64,000 nucleotides of DNA. Source: Wyeomyia smithii (Eukaryota > Arthropoda > Insecta > Diptera > Culicidae). Positions 11,064 to 23,237 of the stretch are shown in pieces. The translations under genes and the position numbers were made by a program. The stretch covers positions 163,692,342 through 163,756,341 of the forward strand of contig NC_073694.1 in the NCBI RefSeq assembly GCF_029784165.1, in the 5' to 3' direction. The notes under the pieces were generated by a model. That model was not told where the DNA came from. It saw only the letters and a list, made by a program, of their open reading frames with translations, and made no database searches. Positions within the stretch are counted from its first letter, which is position 1. Each line of letters begins with the position of its first letter.

Positions 11064-14000
11064 TTTTTTTTTTTTAAGGAGGGAATTTGTTTGTAGCTTA
11101 AGTATTTATGATAAATATTAGTAAATAATGAGTATGTGTGTCCAATCACAAATGGTGACTTCTCAACACTGTAAGAAATTTGTAATTTTAATTGTTAGGA
11201 TTTGTTTGCTTTCGCAATTAGGACTCTCATTCGTAGGGATTTAAACCTACTTGTCAGAAAAGGGGAAATAAACTTACAACTAACTTAATTGCTAACTTAT
11301 TGGCTATAAAGAGAGCATATCGTAGCAATTGAGGATTGCAACGATTTTTGTCGAAAATTGTTAATAATTTTATTTGACATAGTTTCTAATGGTTCAACAC
11401 CAGTAAGTCTATGTAATTCGAGTGTACCAAACAAAGGAGGACGCTTCAAAATCATTTTTAGAATTTTATTCTGAATCCTTTGGAGCGTTTTCTTCCTTGT
11501 TGAACAGCAACTTGACCAGATCGGTACAGCATAAAGCATTGCTGGTCTAAAAATTTGTTTGTAAATCAAAAGTTTGTTCTTTAAACAAAGTTTAGAATTC
11601 CTGTTAATGAGAGGATATAAACATCTCGTATATTTGATGCACTTGGCTTGTATACTCTCAATGTGCTCTTTGAAAATAAGTTTTTTATCATTAATTAGTC
11701 CCAAGTACTTAACCTTGTCAGACCAACGTAAAATAACCCCATTCATCTTGACAACGTGATTATTATTTGGCTTGAGGAAAGAAGCCCTAGGCTTATGCGG
11801 AAAAATTATCATTTGAGTTTTAGAAGCATTGGGAGAGATTTTTCACTTTTGCAAATAGGAAGAAAAAATATCTAAACTTTTCTGCAATCGACTGCATATG
11901 ACACGAAGACTTTTTCCTTTTACGGAAATGCTTGTGTCATCGCAGAACAATGACTTTGTGCATTGGAGGCAAATCAGCAAGATCTGAAGTGAATATATTG
12001 TACAGGACTGGACCCAAGACTGAACCTTGAGGCACACCTGCTCTGACAGGAAATCTATCAGATTTTGAATTCTGATAGACAACCTGAAGAGTTCGTTCAG
12101 TAAGATAATTTTTTAAAATTTTGATTGGGAAAATTGGAAAATTAAAAGTTTGCAATTTCGCAATCAAATCTTTATGCCAAACACTGTCGAATGCTTTTTC
12201 TATGTCGAAAAGAGCAGCTCCAGTGGAATAACCTTCAGATTTGTTAGCTCGTATCATATTAGTAACTCTGAGCAATTGATGAGTAGTGGAATGCCCATGG
12301 CGAAATCCAAACTGTTCATCTGCAAAAATTGAATTTTCGTTAATGTGTGACATCATTCTGTTAAGAATAATTCTCTCAAACAGTTTACTTATCGAAGAAA
12401 GCAAACTGATTGGTCGACAACTTGAAACTTCAGCTGGGTTCTTATCCGGTTTTAAAATTGGAGTAATTTTTGCATTTTTCCATAATTTGGGAAAATATGC
12501 AATTTTGAAGCAGCAATTGAAAATTTTCACTAAAAATTCCATTGTGCTCTCAGGGAGATGTTTGATTAGTATATTAAAGATTCCATCGTCGCTAGGTGTT
12601 TTCATATTTTTGAAATTTTTAATAATTGATTTAATCTCATTCAAGTTTGTTTCAATTATTTCTGCAGGTAAAAAAATCTGGGAAGAAATTAAATCAAATT
12701 GACGTGTGACTTCATTTTCAATTGGACTCACAAAATTCAAATTTGAGTTATGAACACTCTCAAACTGCTGAGCAAGTCTTTGGGCCTTTTGTTCATTGGA
12801 TACAAGAAAACGTTCACCATCTTTCAAAACTGGAATAGGCTTTGAAGGTTTCTTAAGAATCTTCGACAGCTTCCAAAAAGGGTTTGAATATGGTTTCAAT
12901 TTTTCAACTTTAGTTTCAAAATTTTGATTTCTCAGAAGAGTAAATCTATGTTTAATCTCGTTCTGTAACTCTTTATAAATAGTTTTAAAAACAAAGTCAC
13001 GAGAACGTTGATATTGACGTATGCGGACATTTTTCAAACGAATTAGAAGTTGAAGATTTTCGTCAATTATTGGTGAATCAAATTTCACTTGAGCCTTTGG
13101 AACAGAATAATTCCTGGCATCAACAATTGCATATTTAATGCTTCCAAAGCGGAATCAATATTCACTTCGTTTTGCAAATCAAGCTCATTATTGAAATTTC
13201 TCTCAATATGAGTTTTGTATCTTTCCCAATTAGCCTTGTTATAATTAAAAACAGAGCTCATAGGGTTTAAAACTGATTCATGTGATAAAGAAAAAGTGAT
13301 TGGAAGATGATCAGAATCAAAGTCAGCATGTGTGATCAAATCACTACATACATGACTTTGATCTGTTAGCACCAAATCAATTGTTGAAGGGTTTTTTACA
13401 GAAGAAAAGCATGTAGGACTATTCGGAGACAAAATAGAATAGTATCCTGAAGAACAATCATTGAATAAAATTTTGCCATTGGAATTACTTTGAGAATTAT
13501 TCCATGAACGATGTTTAGCGTTAAAATCGCCGATTATGAAAAATTTCGAACGATTTCTGGTGAGTTTTTGTAAATCACCTTTAAAATAATTTTTGTGCTC
13601 GCGTGTGCATTGAAATGGTAAATATGCTGCGGCAATAAATAAACTCCCAAGTTCAGTTTGAACTTCAATTCCCAAAGTTTCAATAACTTTCGTCTCAAGG
13701 GGGAAGAGCACGATGTTTGATTCGGCGATGAATAACAATTGCAACTCCACCGCCGGAACCCTGAATCCTATCATATCTATAAACCACTTAATTGGGATCA
13801 TATTTTAATTTTATGTTAGGTTTCAAAAATGTTTCAGTAATAATTGCAATATGCACATTATTTACTGTTAAAAAATTAAAAAGTTCATTCTCATTGGCCT
13901 TTAATGAGCGAGCATTCCAATTTAATATTTCAATTGTTTTATTTAAAATCACTGCTAAATTTTAAATTAGAAACAATTTTAATAGTAAAATTTGTGCCTA

Positions 14001-14073
14001 TTTGAATGGCTTCAAACATTGATTTTGCCTGCAACATGGCGTTCATAAGATCGAACATTGCCAAGGATATTTC
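11055..14073 (-). mobile_element. Juan-like (Jockey clade) non-LTR retrotransposon, 5'-truncated, with 9-bp target duplication
   Basis: The element 11064-14064 (about 3.0 kb) lies between direct repeats GGATATTTC at 11055-11063 and 14065-14073. On the minus strand its 3' end is a poly-A tail (poly-T at 11064-11075). Its 5' end reads into the last ~40 codons of ORF1 (…MFDLMNAMLQAK…), then the ORF2 endonuclease and RT. Known Juan elements are longer and carry a full ORF1, so this copy is 5'-truncated. It split an existing A/B tandem repeat, so it is younger than the array. Confidence 0.9.
11297..13925 (-). pseudogene. ORF2 of the Juan-like element: APE endonuclease and reverse transcriptase, broken
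   Basis: ORF2 of Jockey-clade elements nicks the target with an APE-type endonuclease and primes reverse transcription there. Seen on the minus strand, in order: the endonuclease start near 13925 (ILNWNARSL), a GSGGGVAI segment near 13750, the GDFNAKH motif near 13525 and the DSDHLPI motif near 13310. The RT follows, with RPISLLSS, QFGFRHGHSTTHQL, DIEKAFDSVW (first catalytic Asp), RAGVPQGSVLGP and FCDDTS (catalytic Asp pair, near 11940). The thumb region extends to 11297. Breaks: an in-frame TAA near 13795, a frameshift near 13690, a one-base loss near 13138, a frameshift near 11960 and a TGA at about 11843. The protein cannot be made as one chain. Confidence 0.9.
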
Positions 14074-14240
14074 CGGAATCGCAATGATTCACAGAAGCCA
14101 AAAGTGAAACTGAGACGCCATTTTGAATTCTCATTCTAAGGCTACTTCTGGTTTCTTTTCTTAGAAACAGCCTAAAATGATTAAATATCACCGTTATCGG
14201 ATTGATGCAATCCAACATGCATGCTAAACATCTGTCCAAG
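14065..14240. repeat. Continuation of the A/B tandem repeat beyond the Juan-like insertion
   Basis: It starts with the duplicated GGATATTTC and continues CGGAATCGCAATGATTCACA, which is a B-type monomer. The A/B array at 10570-11063 therefore resumes here after the 3-kb insertion. Confidence 0.75.
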
Positions 14241-14249
14241 ACCGCCATG

Positions 14250-15360
14250 TTGAAATCCTGTTTCTGTGCGACGTTTTTATTTGTACGACTGTTTTTGTGC
14301 GAGTTTGTTTTTTGTGCGGTATATGAAAAAGGACCATATCTGACGAGATTTTCAGCAATTTAGTGAAATGAATTTGAACGCATCACATACCTAAGTATTG
14401 CGTCAGCCAATTACTATTTGAGCCAGTTTACGTAGGACAAGTCACGTATTGCTAGCCTGCAAAGGATAGCGGTTGGAAAGAATAGTATGTTTGAAAAAGT
14501 TACGTTTATCAATCAGATGTTTAATAATGTTATCATAGGTATTTTCTAAATCAGAATCATCAAGTTTCGAGTTATTTTTAAATGAAATTTTTTTCTATGC
14601 GGTCTCTATCCACCGCATAAAAAAAGATTCTTTCAACAATGTTGTGAAAACATTGTTTCATAGCTACACGTGATGATTTCAAATAATTTTTTTACGCGCT
14701 TAATTTTGTGCGGTCCCTATCCCGGGCACATAAACAGGTTTGACTGTATTAACTATGTCTTAGAAAAACATGAAATTTCAAAATCTCGTGTCTCATTTTT
14801 TTTGACGGATGGATGGATTCTGAGCTAGCGTTCTTGCTCGAAGACTTTTTGACTCTCAGAGAATCGATTGAAAATAATAAGATATAACCCCATGTCCTGA
14901 CGATTCATGCATTTTCAAGACAAAGAGTGAAACTTTAACCGCTTTGAGGCACGGCTTCCGGAATTCCGGTAGTAAAGGCTAGGTTAATCTTTAAGATATT
15001 TCCCAGGGACTTGTAATACATAGGTTATGCAGAGGAAATAACGACCACTCGGAATTAAATCTGTGGCTTGATGTAATAACAAATTCTACTTAAACCCAAC
15101 CCGAAACGACCAATTTTTTTTCCCAGTTCTTCTCTAGCTTTTTATTCCTTGGTTTTATCTCTGACTTTCATAGTTACCAAGAAAAGATTACTTCATGGCT
15201 TTGTTTTTTGTTGTTGCCTACTTATTTCGTGATCACGAGATCGTCGTTGTTTCTCTCGTGGGAAACAAGGTGTCTAGTATCAGCACTTTTTCCATCGTAG
15301 ACATTTTGAAAAAATATTGCATCAAATGTCTGGCTGTCTGTCTATTCTCCCACATTCATA
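14250..15360. other. Unassigned stretch
   Basis: The word TTGTGCGGT or CTATGCGGTCTCTATCC recurs at about 14315, 14598 and 14710, partly as an inverted copy (CCACCGCATA). It may be a decayed repeat family. No gene is visible. Confidence 0.4.
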
Positions 15361-15706
15361 TTCCTACCACAGACAAACAGACGTGCCACTCGATGACGAT
15401 TTCATCGACCAGAAAAATAACGATAATTTTGAAATTGTGCTTAGTGAGCAATAATGCCACTTGTGTCGCTATAAACAAGCGTGTACATTCTTTATCAAAG
15501 ACAAAAACCGTCAGTGATGCCGCTGGTGTTGATTCAAGCAAGCGCGCACACCCATTAGCAAAGACGAAAACCGTTTTACGAAAATAAGTAGTAGTAGGCG
15601 ATAAGCTCACATGGTGGCACATGAGTGTAGTGAGTGTTTTGAATAAGGACGAAGATTTTTCAGGATTTTTCTTCGAAGAGGTACGTCTGTTTGTCTGTGT
15701 TCCTAC
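15361..15706. mobile_element. 332-bp MITE with CACAGACAAACAGACGT inverted termini and 7-bp duplication
   Basis: The element 15368-15699 begins CACAGACAAACAGACGTGCC. Its right end is the complement of CACAGACAAACAGACGTACC. TTCCTAC flanks it at 15361-15367 and 15700-15706; an eighth base would mismatch. The interior has a diverged direct repeat (GCGTGTACATTC…AAAGACAAAAACCGT against GCGCGCACACCC…AAAGACGAAAACCGT, near 15478 and 15543). The duplication length suggests hAT or a related superfamily. Confidence 0.8.
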
Positions 15707-17798
15707 TACAACCGTTACAACGCGGCAAACCACTGTTGTTTAATCCCGCTTTGCCACATGATAGTCATTGATTTTGTTACTCTCTCTCTCTCAACCTGCT
15801 GCTCTCTTCAATATTCTCAAAATTTACATTTTTTATCAAAAACAAGAAAGTTATGGCTACGCCACTGAATACAACAAACAGTCTTAAGTTGTTCTACGTA
15901 GATCTTGCGATCGTTGCTTTACATACAACTCTTCTGTTTTTTTTTTATAGTCATTTGAAGCAAAGACTCCTCTGTTTCATTTTGACAACACGCTGATTTA
16001 GTACACTCACGTTTTGGAGAGAAGAATATGTTTTGTTCTTGTTGATCAAATTTCTTCGAAACACAAATTTCATCGAGGGTGCGCTAACTACTATCGCTTT
16101 TTTGTATCATTTCACGCATCATCACTAGTTTTTCAATAACAAAACAGGAAGTTTCGTCGATGGTCTAATCTTTAAACCGCAACGCTGGCTCCTGACCGTT
16201 GCAGGTATAGATGAAGCCTAGAAGTTTCTTGCTTGTGATATTAACTTTGCAATCGAATGTCTCGAATATGGGTATCAAATACCTGATAATTGTTGTCGTT
16301 GATGATTCTAGCATTCAGAGACCAGATTTTTTTTCACTTATGCTCCGTTAAGATACTACAGCTTCGGTGCCTCGCAATCCTCACACTTCTTAGTTGTTAA
16401 GAAGTGCCTTGAAAAGTAATTAATATCATATACAAGGTTTACCATCACCAAAGCCATCCCAAACCGTTCAGATGATAACAAACGGTTTGGGATGGGTGAA
16501 GTGAAGTGAAGCCATTCAAAAATCTACAACACCAGGAGGTTCTCATCGCTCCGTTTTAACATTAACTGGCCATGCCAGTTGAATCGTTTTTTACCAACTG
16601 ACTTTCTACTGACGGTCTGGTTTTTGATACTGCTTTGACTGTCAGTCAAAGTCACTCACACCAAAACTGTCACTGTGAAGTCAATGTAAGACTGTCAGAA
16701 AACTAATCAGCCATCGTTACAAAGTCTCAAGCGCTTTATTGAAGACAATAACGTGAAACCCAGAGTTCTGGCCTCTGGATCTAAATGTATTTGTACATTA
16801 AGATTACATCACTGTAATTAATATTAGTTGACCAGAAGACTTTCTTTGGTACAAATTGGTTTACGATATTTGTTATGAGGAAGTCTTTGAACATCCGGAG
16901 GAATGTACATCGTTACTAAATTACTTGCTTGAAGTAAACTTTCACCGAATGTAATTGGCAACGTCGCTTAATCATTGAAGCACAATGGCACGAGAAATAA
17001 CCGAACGAAAGCTCTTTCTGAGCCCTTGAATATTGCAGTAAGTCGGTCACCGGTGCTAGTGGAATAGCTTTCATCAGTGATTTTCTCGGAACTCTTCACT
17101 TATTTGCTCAGTTGGTAGTACAAGTTGATGAACTTCTAAGTTAACAATATAAGAATTCACCGGAAGTATGCCATTATTGTTGCTACCGCAACTACTGTCA
17201 GTTACACAATGTATAAGCACTTCTATATTCCAAGCAATCTACATCACTCAACACTCGTTAGAAAACATAGAGAGGCTTGAATAAACCAAAGTTTAACGAC
17301 CGTTTTCTGCACACCACGAGCCAAGCCTCTGTTACTTGGCGTGTTTGAACTTGACTTTGGCTGCGAAGTAACTGACCCACAGCATCCAATTTCCATTCAA
17401 CGTTACCTCTCCACTCATATCTCTACGGCGCTTGGGTATCAGTTCCTGTTTTTAATGTACCTCTTGCGCGATTTAATGAGAATGTATCTCTGCCAATCTC
17501 AGCCAATGCGCGACTGACGCCAGCGATCGCAGGTACCATCATCTCCGTCGTCGTCGTCGTCTTCACCGGTGGCGGCGTTCCATTGACCGTCATGAGATGC
17601 CGAACGCCCGGGGCACCGGATCGCGCAATGATTGCTCGGTGTTCTCGTATCCTCTGCCACAACCCGGCACGCGATCATCAGCTATTTGCGAATCGACAGA
17701 ACACGCTCCAGCCTGCTAACTGCCGGAGCGGCCTCCGACACACGCCCAGCATAGCACCGCCCGCTAAGAGCCCATTGAGAAATCATAAAGGCCAAAGA
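15707..17798. other. Unassigned stretch with one strong hairpin
   Basis: No convincing gene is seen. A short (CGT)n-like tract lies at 17545-17565, inside a GC-richer segment at 17420-17770. Open frames there (17423-17662 minus, 17583-17855 plus) have no recognisable motif. A 15-bp perfect hairpin at 16454-16495 is listed separately. Confidence 0.4.
16454..16495. repeat. Perfect 15-bp inverted repeat with 12-nt loop
   Basis: CCATCCCAAACCGTT (16454-16468) is the exact complement of AACGGTTTGGGATGG (16481-16495). It could be the core of a tiny MITE or an RNA hairpin. No flanking duplication was found. Confidence 0.8.
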
Positions 17799-18249
17799 AG
17801 CATTGGCAGCGTTGCCAACCTTCCAGTTTTTACTGGATATCTCCAGTTTTTTTGAAAATCGTCAGCGAAACAGCTGAAGGTTGAATATTTACAGTTTTTT
17901 AAAAATTGTTCCAGTTTTATCCAGTTTTCTGTTCATCAACACATTTTTTGAACTCATTACCATTACATGTATGGTCTTTTTAGTATTTTGTGCATTCATG
18001 CGCCTCGGTTGTAAGATTTTATTCGAAATTTACTCAATTTCAAGTACGCCAGTGACTATAATCTCCACGTGTAAACAATTTTCTTTCAGCCTTTTTGGTT
18101 ACATGCAATAATACGGTGCAGCATTTTTGAACCGAAAATCAAATAAATTTATGTAAAAGCTTCAAATTTATATATACAGTTTTCTCCAGTTTTTTATTTT
18201 GAATTCTTCCAGCTTTTTATAAAAAAAGGTTGGCATCGCTGAGCATTGG
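17799..18249. mobile_element. 435-bp hAT MITE with exact 8-bp target duplication
   Basis: The element 17807-18241 starts CAGCGTTGCCAACCTT and ends with the complement of CAGCGATGCCAACCTT. AGCATTGG is duplicated at 17799-17806 and 18242-18249. The subterminal regions carry many CCAGTTTT words. The 76-codon frame at 17881-18111 has no transposase features. The terminal CAG and 8-bp duplication support hAT. Confidence 0.9.
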
Positions 18250-19320
18250 TGATTAAGGAACGAAAAATCAAACACCGCCATTGCGGACAGCGCGTGTCTG
18301 TTTTCTACATATGCTCTTCCACTTCCTTTCTACGGTTGTTTCTATTAGTGTCAACTTTCTTCGCTTTTGCTAGGGGAGGCAATTTTGGGCTCTCTTCGAC
18401 TAATAATAACCTCATAGTGATTTTATTTTACCTCTATTGATTTACTCCAAAGACTGCGTTAGGTTGATTTATTGTGTCTCGCTAGCTCTCTTTTGTAACA
18501 AGTTCTTCAATCGCTTAGTGATTTTGACATTTTGACGTAGGACTACGTCTCCCAGAAAGATCAACTACATAGAGATGTAAAATAAAAATCTAAAAACGTA
18601 AAAAGTGAAAAATATGTCCAATATCAAACGTTAATATGTCGGTTAGTTCTCAATGGATTTTTCTCATTCGTGCAATAGTCGATTGAAAAACCAACTATGC
18701 TTCCACCCAAATGCAGAAAACTTTTATTAGATTATTCGAAATGTTGTACTAAACGCAGAATTCGCTTAATACCTACTTTCCCAAGCACGATCGACAGAAT
18801 TATATACTTAATAATCTGGGAAGGTACTATTTGGCCTATACAAGAGCTCCTGTTTAAACCAGTAATATTAGTTCTGGATAACAACTATGGAAGTTCTTAC
18901 TTAGCAGCAATAGTAGTGGCAGCAGCAGTGGCAGCGGAAAGCAACAGTGGTAGCTGCAGTGGATATCAGCAGCGATAGTGGCAGGGCCAGCTGGTACAGC
19001 GGCACTTCTTTTAGTAAAAATCTGCCTTTGTGCGGTAGTGAGCGGCATCAGTATACATCAGCCGGCACTTCTCCCAATGAAAAGTTGCCGTGTTTTGACA
19101 ACACACCAACGTTTTGGGATGCTGAAGATTATTAACATTGATGATGATATAAGATAGTCTATCGTAATCTTAGTGTCTATCATTCAAGGAATTATGAATT
19201 AATAAAGAATTAATGCTCCTGATCATTTCGAATCGTCTTCTGTAATTATCAAATCTAACAAGTATCAGTTGAAAATCTTGTGAATACAATACGATTTTTT
19301 TTAATGCAGGGCTTGATATA
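18250..19320. other. Unassigned stretch with an AGC-rich low-complexity part
   Basis: Bases 18900-18985 are rich in GCAGCAGTGG-like trinucleotide words, giving apparent Ser/Ala-rich open frames on both strands. A 62-codon frame at 18947-19135 plus runs through it and beyond (ends FDNTPTFWDAEDY). It may be a coding exon but has no homologue I recognise. Confidence 0.35.
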
Positions 19321-19329
19321 GATGCACTA

Positions 19330-21990
19330 AACCGTTGTGGAGCCATTTTCCAAAGTGTTGCTCTCGAACACTGAAATCATACAGTAGCCAACGGTAACCA
19401 ACGCAACATTGATTTTATTCCGGACATCGATAACCATAGCATTTTACTTCCTATTATTGGCGAAAATGAAACGCTGCAACTTCTTTTTGATAAAACCTCT
19501 AGTCTTGGTCTTAATCAAATAAATCATGTGAAAAATGGACAAAATTGTTATCTAGATCTGTTAATGTCCAACATTAGTGAAGACTTTTGTGTGACGAATT
19601 TATTACAACCATTATGGAAGAACGAAGTTTATCATACAGCAATAGAGTTTTCTTTATTTGTGCATATGAATAAAAGACCTGACGAATATGAATTCGAAGA
19701 TGTTTTTGACTTTCAGTCAGCAAACTATGATGAATTAAAACATAAACTAAATAGTATCAACTGGCAAGATGTATTGTTTGAAGACGGAAACGTCGATTCG
19801 GCTATAGAAAATTTTTATAACATATTATCTGATTTATTTATTAGCGAAATACCATTGAAAAGAATAAGACGTCATGGCAATTCCAAATACCCAGTCTGGT
19901 ACAATAGACAAATTAAAAACTTAAAAAACAAAAAACAAAAAGCACATAAATAATACAAAACTCATAAAAATCGTGATGCTTTAACAACTTATCTTAACAT
20001 TTGCGGCGAATTAAACGATGCCATTAGTAACGCGTTTGAAGAGTTCACATTAAAGACTGAGCTTGAAATCAAATCCTGTCCAAAAACTTTTTTCAAATAT
20101 GTTAAATCAAAGTTAAAATCTGAAAATTTTCCTTCAAAAATGCAACTGCATGACAAAGTTGAAGAGAACCCGGCATACATCTCTGATCTATTTGCTGATT
20201 TTTTTCAACAAAATTATACTTTCTCCGAATCTGATCGTGACTATACATTCTTCACCAACTTTCCTGAGTTTCCCAACTATTTCAATATTGAACATGTCAG
20301 CGCACGCGAAATTGAAGATACTTTAAAAGCTCTGGATGCGTCTAAAGATCCGGGACCAGACGGAATTCCGCCAGCATTCATGAAACATTTAGCTAAAGAG
20401 CTAACTTCCCCACTGTTCTTGATTTTCAATATGTCGCTGGAATCCGGTTGCTTCCCGAAATTCTGAAAAAAACTCATATCTAGTGCCTGTGTTCAAATCT
20501 GGTAAAAAAACCGACATTAGCAACTATCGAGGCATAGCCATTCTTTCCTGTATACCTAAGCTTTTTGAAGCAATAATAAACAAAAAGTTATTCCACCAAA
20601 TAAAAAATAGAATTACCCCAACGCAACACGGCTTTTTCAAAGGGCGCTCAACTAACTTACTCGAGTTTATTAACTTCTCTTTGAACGCAATGGATAAAGG
20701 TAATTATGTTGAAACCTTATATACTGACTTCAGTAAAGCTTTCGATCGCATTGATATACCCCTGCTTCTCTTCAAGTTACGAAAAATTGGAATTCATCCA
20801 CAATTACTCAAATGGATTGAATCGTATTTGACAGATCGTCAACAAACAGTCAAATTTAAAGGTAGAATATCGAAACCTATTCAGGTAACCTCAGGAGTTC
20901 CTTAAGGCTCTCACTTGGGCCCTCTACTGTTTATATTTTTTGTAAACGACATTTCCTTTATTCTAAAACATGTAAAAATTCTTATTTATGCCGACGATAT
21001 TCAACTTTTCATTGAAATTAAAAACGCTGATGATGTAAATATTTTTCGTAACCAGATAAAATATTTTTACATTTGGTGTAAAAAAAGCCTTCTTCAGCTA
21101 AACGTTAAAAAATGTAGTTCGATGGCTTTTGGCAGAAAAAGAAACATGCCAAGCAATATGATTTCCTTAGGAGATCAGGTAGTAGAGAAAAGTGAACGAG
21201 TTAGGGACCTAGGAGTCATACTCGACTCAAAATTAACATTCACTGATCAATACAATACAATTATTAATAAGGCTAGTAACATGCTCAGTTTTATAAAACG
21301 TTTCTGCTATAATTTCCAAGATCCATACACAATAAAAACACTTCATAATTCCTATGTCAGGTCACTTTTAGAATACTGTAGCATTGTATGGTCTCCGTTT
21401 TCTGCAACACATGTAAACAGAATAGAATCAGTGCAAAAACAATTCCTGTTATATGCACTTCGTAATCTACGATGGACGTCATTTCCCCTGCCATCATATG
21501 ACGAACGCTGCAGACTTATTGACATCCAATCATTAAAAGCCCGTCGTGAATTCGCAATGATGTCATTTGTTAACGATATCGTATCTCAACGTGTCGATTC
21601 ACCCGAAATATTATCAAAACTCAATCTTTATGTACCTTCTAGAAATTTACGAACTCGGACTTTGTTTTCTTTAAATCATCAACGAAACAATTATGCTAAA
21701 TACGGGCCAATCAATCAAATGATGTTAGTGTATAACCAACACTGTGAAACAATTGACTTTTCTATGTCGAGAACTAAATTAAAACAATATTTCAACTCAA
21801 CGCGCAATTTAAATCGATAGAAAACATTCATTGTAATAATCCGTCAAGTGAAGAAATTATTATTCAATTATGTATAAACTCTTTTTTCTGCTCCCACTAG
21901 TATAAATAGCATATAGCATGTAAGTTAGTTTTAAACATATGCAGTCTACTTTTGTTTGACGAAATAAATAAATAAATAAATAAATAAATT
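19330..21990 (+). mobile_element. 5'-truncated non-LTR retrotransposon ending in (AAAT)n
   Basis: ORF2 sequence from the end of the endonuclease through RT to the C-terminus is followed by a ~140-bp 3' UTR and an AAAT repeat tail at about 21963-21989. The clade is uncertain: the RT pattern (FFVNDIS…IYADDIQLF…VRDLGVILDSKLTF) fits the CR1/Jockey/I assemblage but I cannot resolve it further. The 5' end is not defined; recognisable coding starts near 19400. Confidence 0.8.
19440..21820 (+). pseudogene. Reverse transcriptase ORF of the 19-22 kb non-LTR element, broken
   Basis: The order is: a pre-RT region with an endonuclease-end-like segment (19440-19690), then RT motifs ALDASKDPGPDGIP (20325-20365), NYRGIAILS (20520), QHGFFKGRST (20625), YTDFSKAFDRID (20720-20755, first catalytic Asp), VTSGVP then GSHLGPLLF (20885-20935) and YADDIQLF (20988-21011, catalytic Asp pair). 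The thumb and C-terminal region runs to 21820. Breaks: a stop after KAHK at 19951, a frameshift at about 20465 and a TAA replacing the Gln of VPQG at 20906. With these repaired it would be one continuous ORF, so the copy decayed only moderately. It has no RNase H domain. Confidence 0.85.
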
Positions 21991-22974
21991 GTGTTCTAAA
22001 TATTTCAACTTTATATGACATAAATGTTAAATCTGGCTGTTAAGAGAGGTGTTTTGCTTTCATTCAGTGTTCGGTTGGATACAACTAGAAACTGTTGAAC
22101 TCATGACGTAGTTCTTTCGACAAACTTTCAAATGCAAATAGTCTGGTTTGCAACCTTTCGAGAAATTTGGACTCAAAATATGGCTATTTTCAGCGAAAAA
22201 CTAGAAATATCTTGACAACAAATGGAAATATCAAACCAATGTATTCTACAAAAATGCGAGGTCTAGCAAAATGAATAAAATCTTAGAACATCTTGAACGA
22301 CGATTACAGAAAAAGTTATGGACCAAAAACTAAGTTTGAGGGGTGTTCCTCGAAAAACTCTATTTTTTCATATCAGACGTACAGATAGAAGAATACCGCG
22401 TTCAGCAATTAATTTTCTTATAAATTTTCCTACAACTTTGCTGAAGAAAGCAAACTGGTATTTTGAAAAATTAGAAAAAATATTTTTTTCTAATTTTTCA
22501 AAACTGCTAGGGGAATTGATCAAAAAACCGAAAACGTCAAAATAAAGGCCTCGTTATATGAAAAAAAAAATTGCTGAAGTCACTGGATACATAAAATCAA
22601 TATTTCACAGGCAAATCTAAAACGATCACGATTTTTCGAGTTTAGACCCCTTTTTTTAGCCAAGATTTAACTTTCACATTAAATATTCAACATTACAACT
22701 TACTACCACTAACAACAATTTAATCTTTAAAGTACGCATCTCAAATTTTCGAAAAAATAAAATTAAATTGATCAAAGTTGCAAAACAGTTTTTTTACACG
22801 AAAATGCTAAGTTATTGCGGCCTTATTGACACAAAAAAAAATTCTATAGGACGCTGCATATATCAATAACTATAAATAACATTCCTTCAAATAATGCTCA
22901 TTTATTCACTCACAAATATGCAGGGTGTTGGCTGTCGGTCAGTTGTGTTTTGTTTTATAATGCGCAATGAAGCA
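21990..22974. other. Unassigned AT-rich stretch, probably decayed repeats
   Basis: Intergenic sequence with words common in mosquito repeats (for example CCTACAACTTTGCTGAAGA near 22429). The 75-codon frame at 22318-22545 is Phe/Lys-rich and unconvincing. No ends or duplications were found. Confidence 0.4.
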
Positions 22975-23210
22975 TTTTCGGTAAGTCGTAGTAAAATGGT
23001 TTTTGGCCGCCCGTGCACAATATACAAACGTCTGAAATAGTGTGGGGCTAAGTGAGAATTTTTTTGTTAAAACCATCAAAAGGTACAAGAAGAAATTCTT
23101 TTCGGAGGACCGCTCCGGTCGGCCACATCTACATGGACACCGGAAGTCGTTAAAGTTGAGAGGGAGCGTTTCCGGCGAAAAAGGCAACGTTCAGTTGGTC
23201 ACGAGTTCAC
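22975..23210 (+). pseudogene. Mariner-type transposase remnant, N-terminal helix-turn-helix part
   Basis: Read in two frames, the plus strand gives VKTIKRYKKKFFSEDRSGRP and then, after a frameshift near 23120, TWTPEVVKVERERFRR. This follows the mariner/maT pattern of a helix-turn-helix, a GRP linker and R-TPE-V..V. The catalytic domain is separated by 1.5 kb of other sequence; a C-terminal piece lies at 24745-25080. Confidence 0.6.
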
Positions 23211-23237
23211 TTTTTTGATGAAAAACTGAAGTACCTA

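Noticed and set aside
15195..15733. Opposing 125-130 codon frames
   Set aside because: They run through the MITE at 15368-15699 and its internal repeats.
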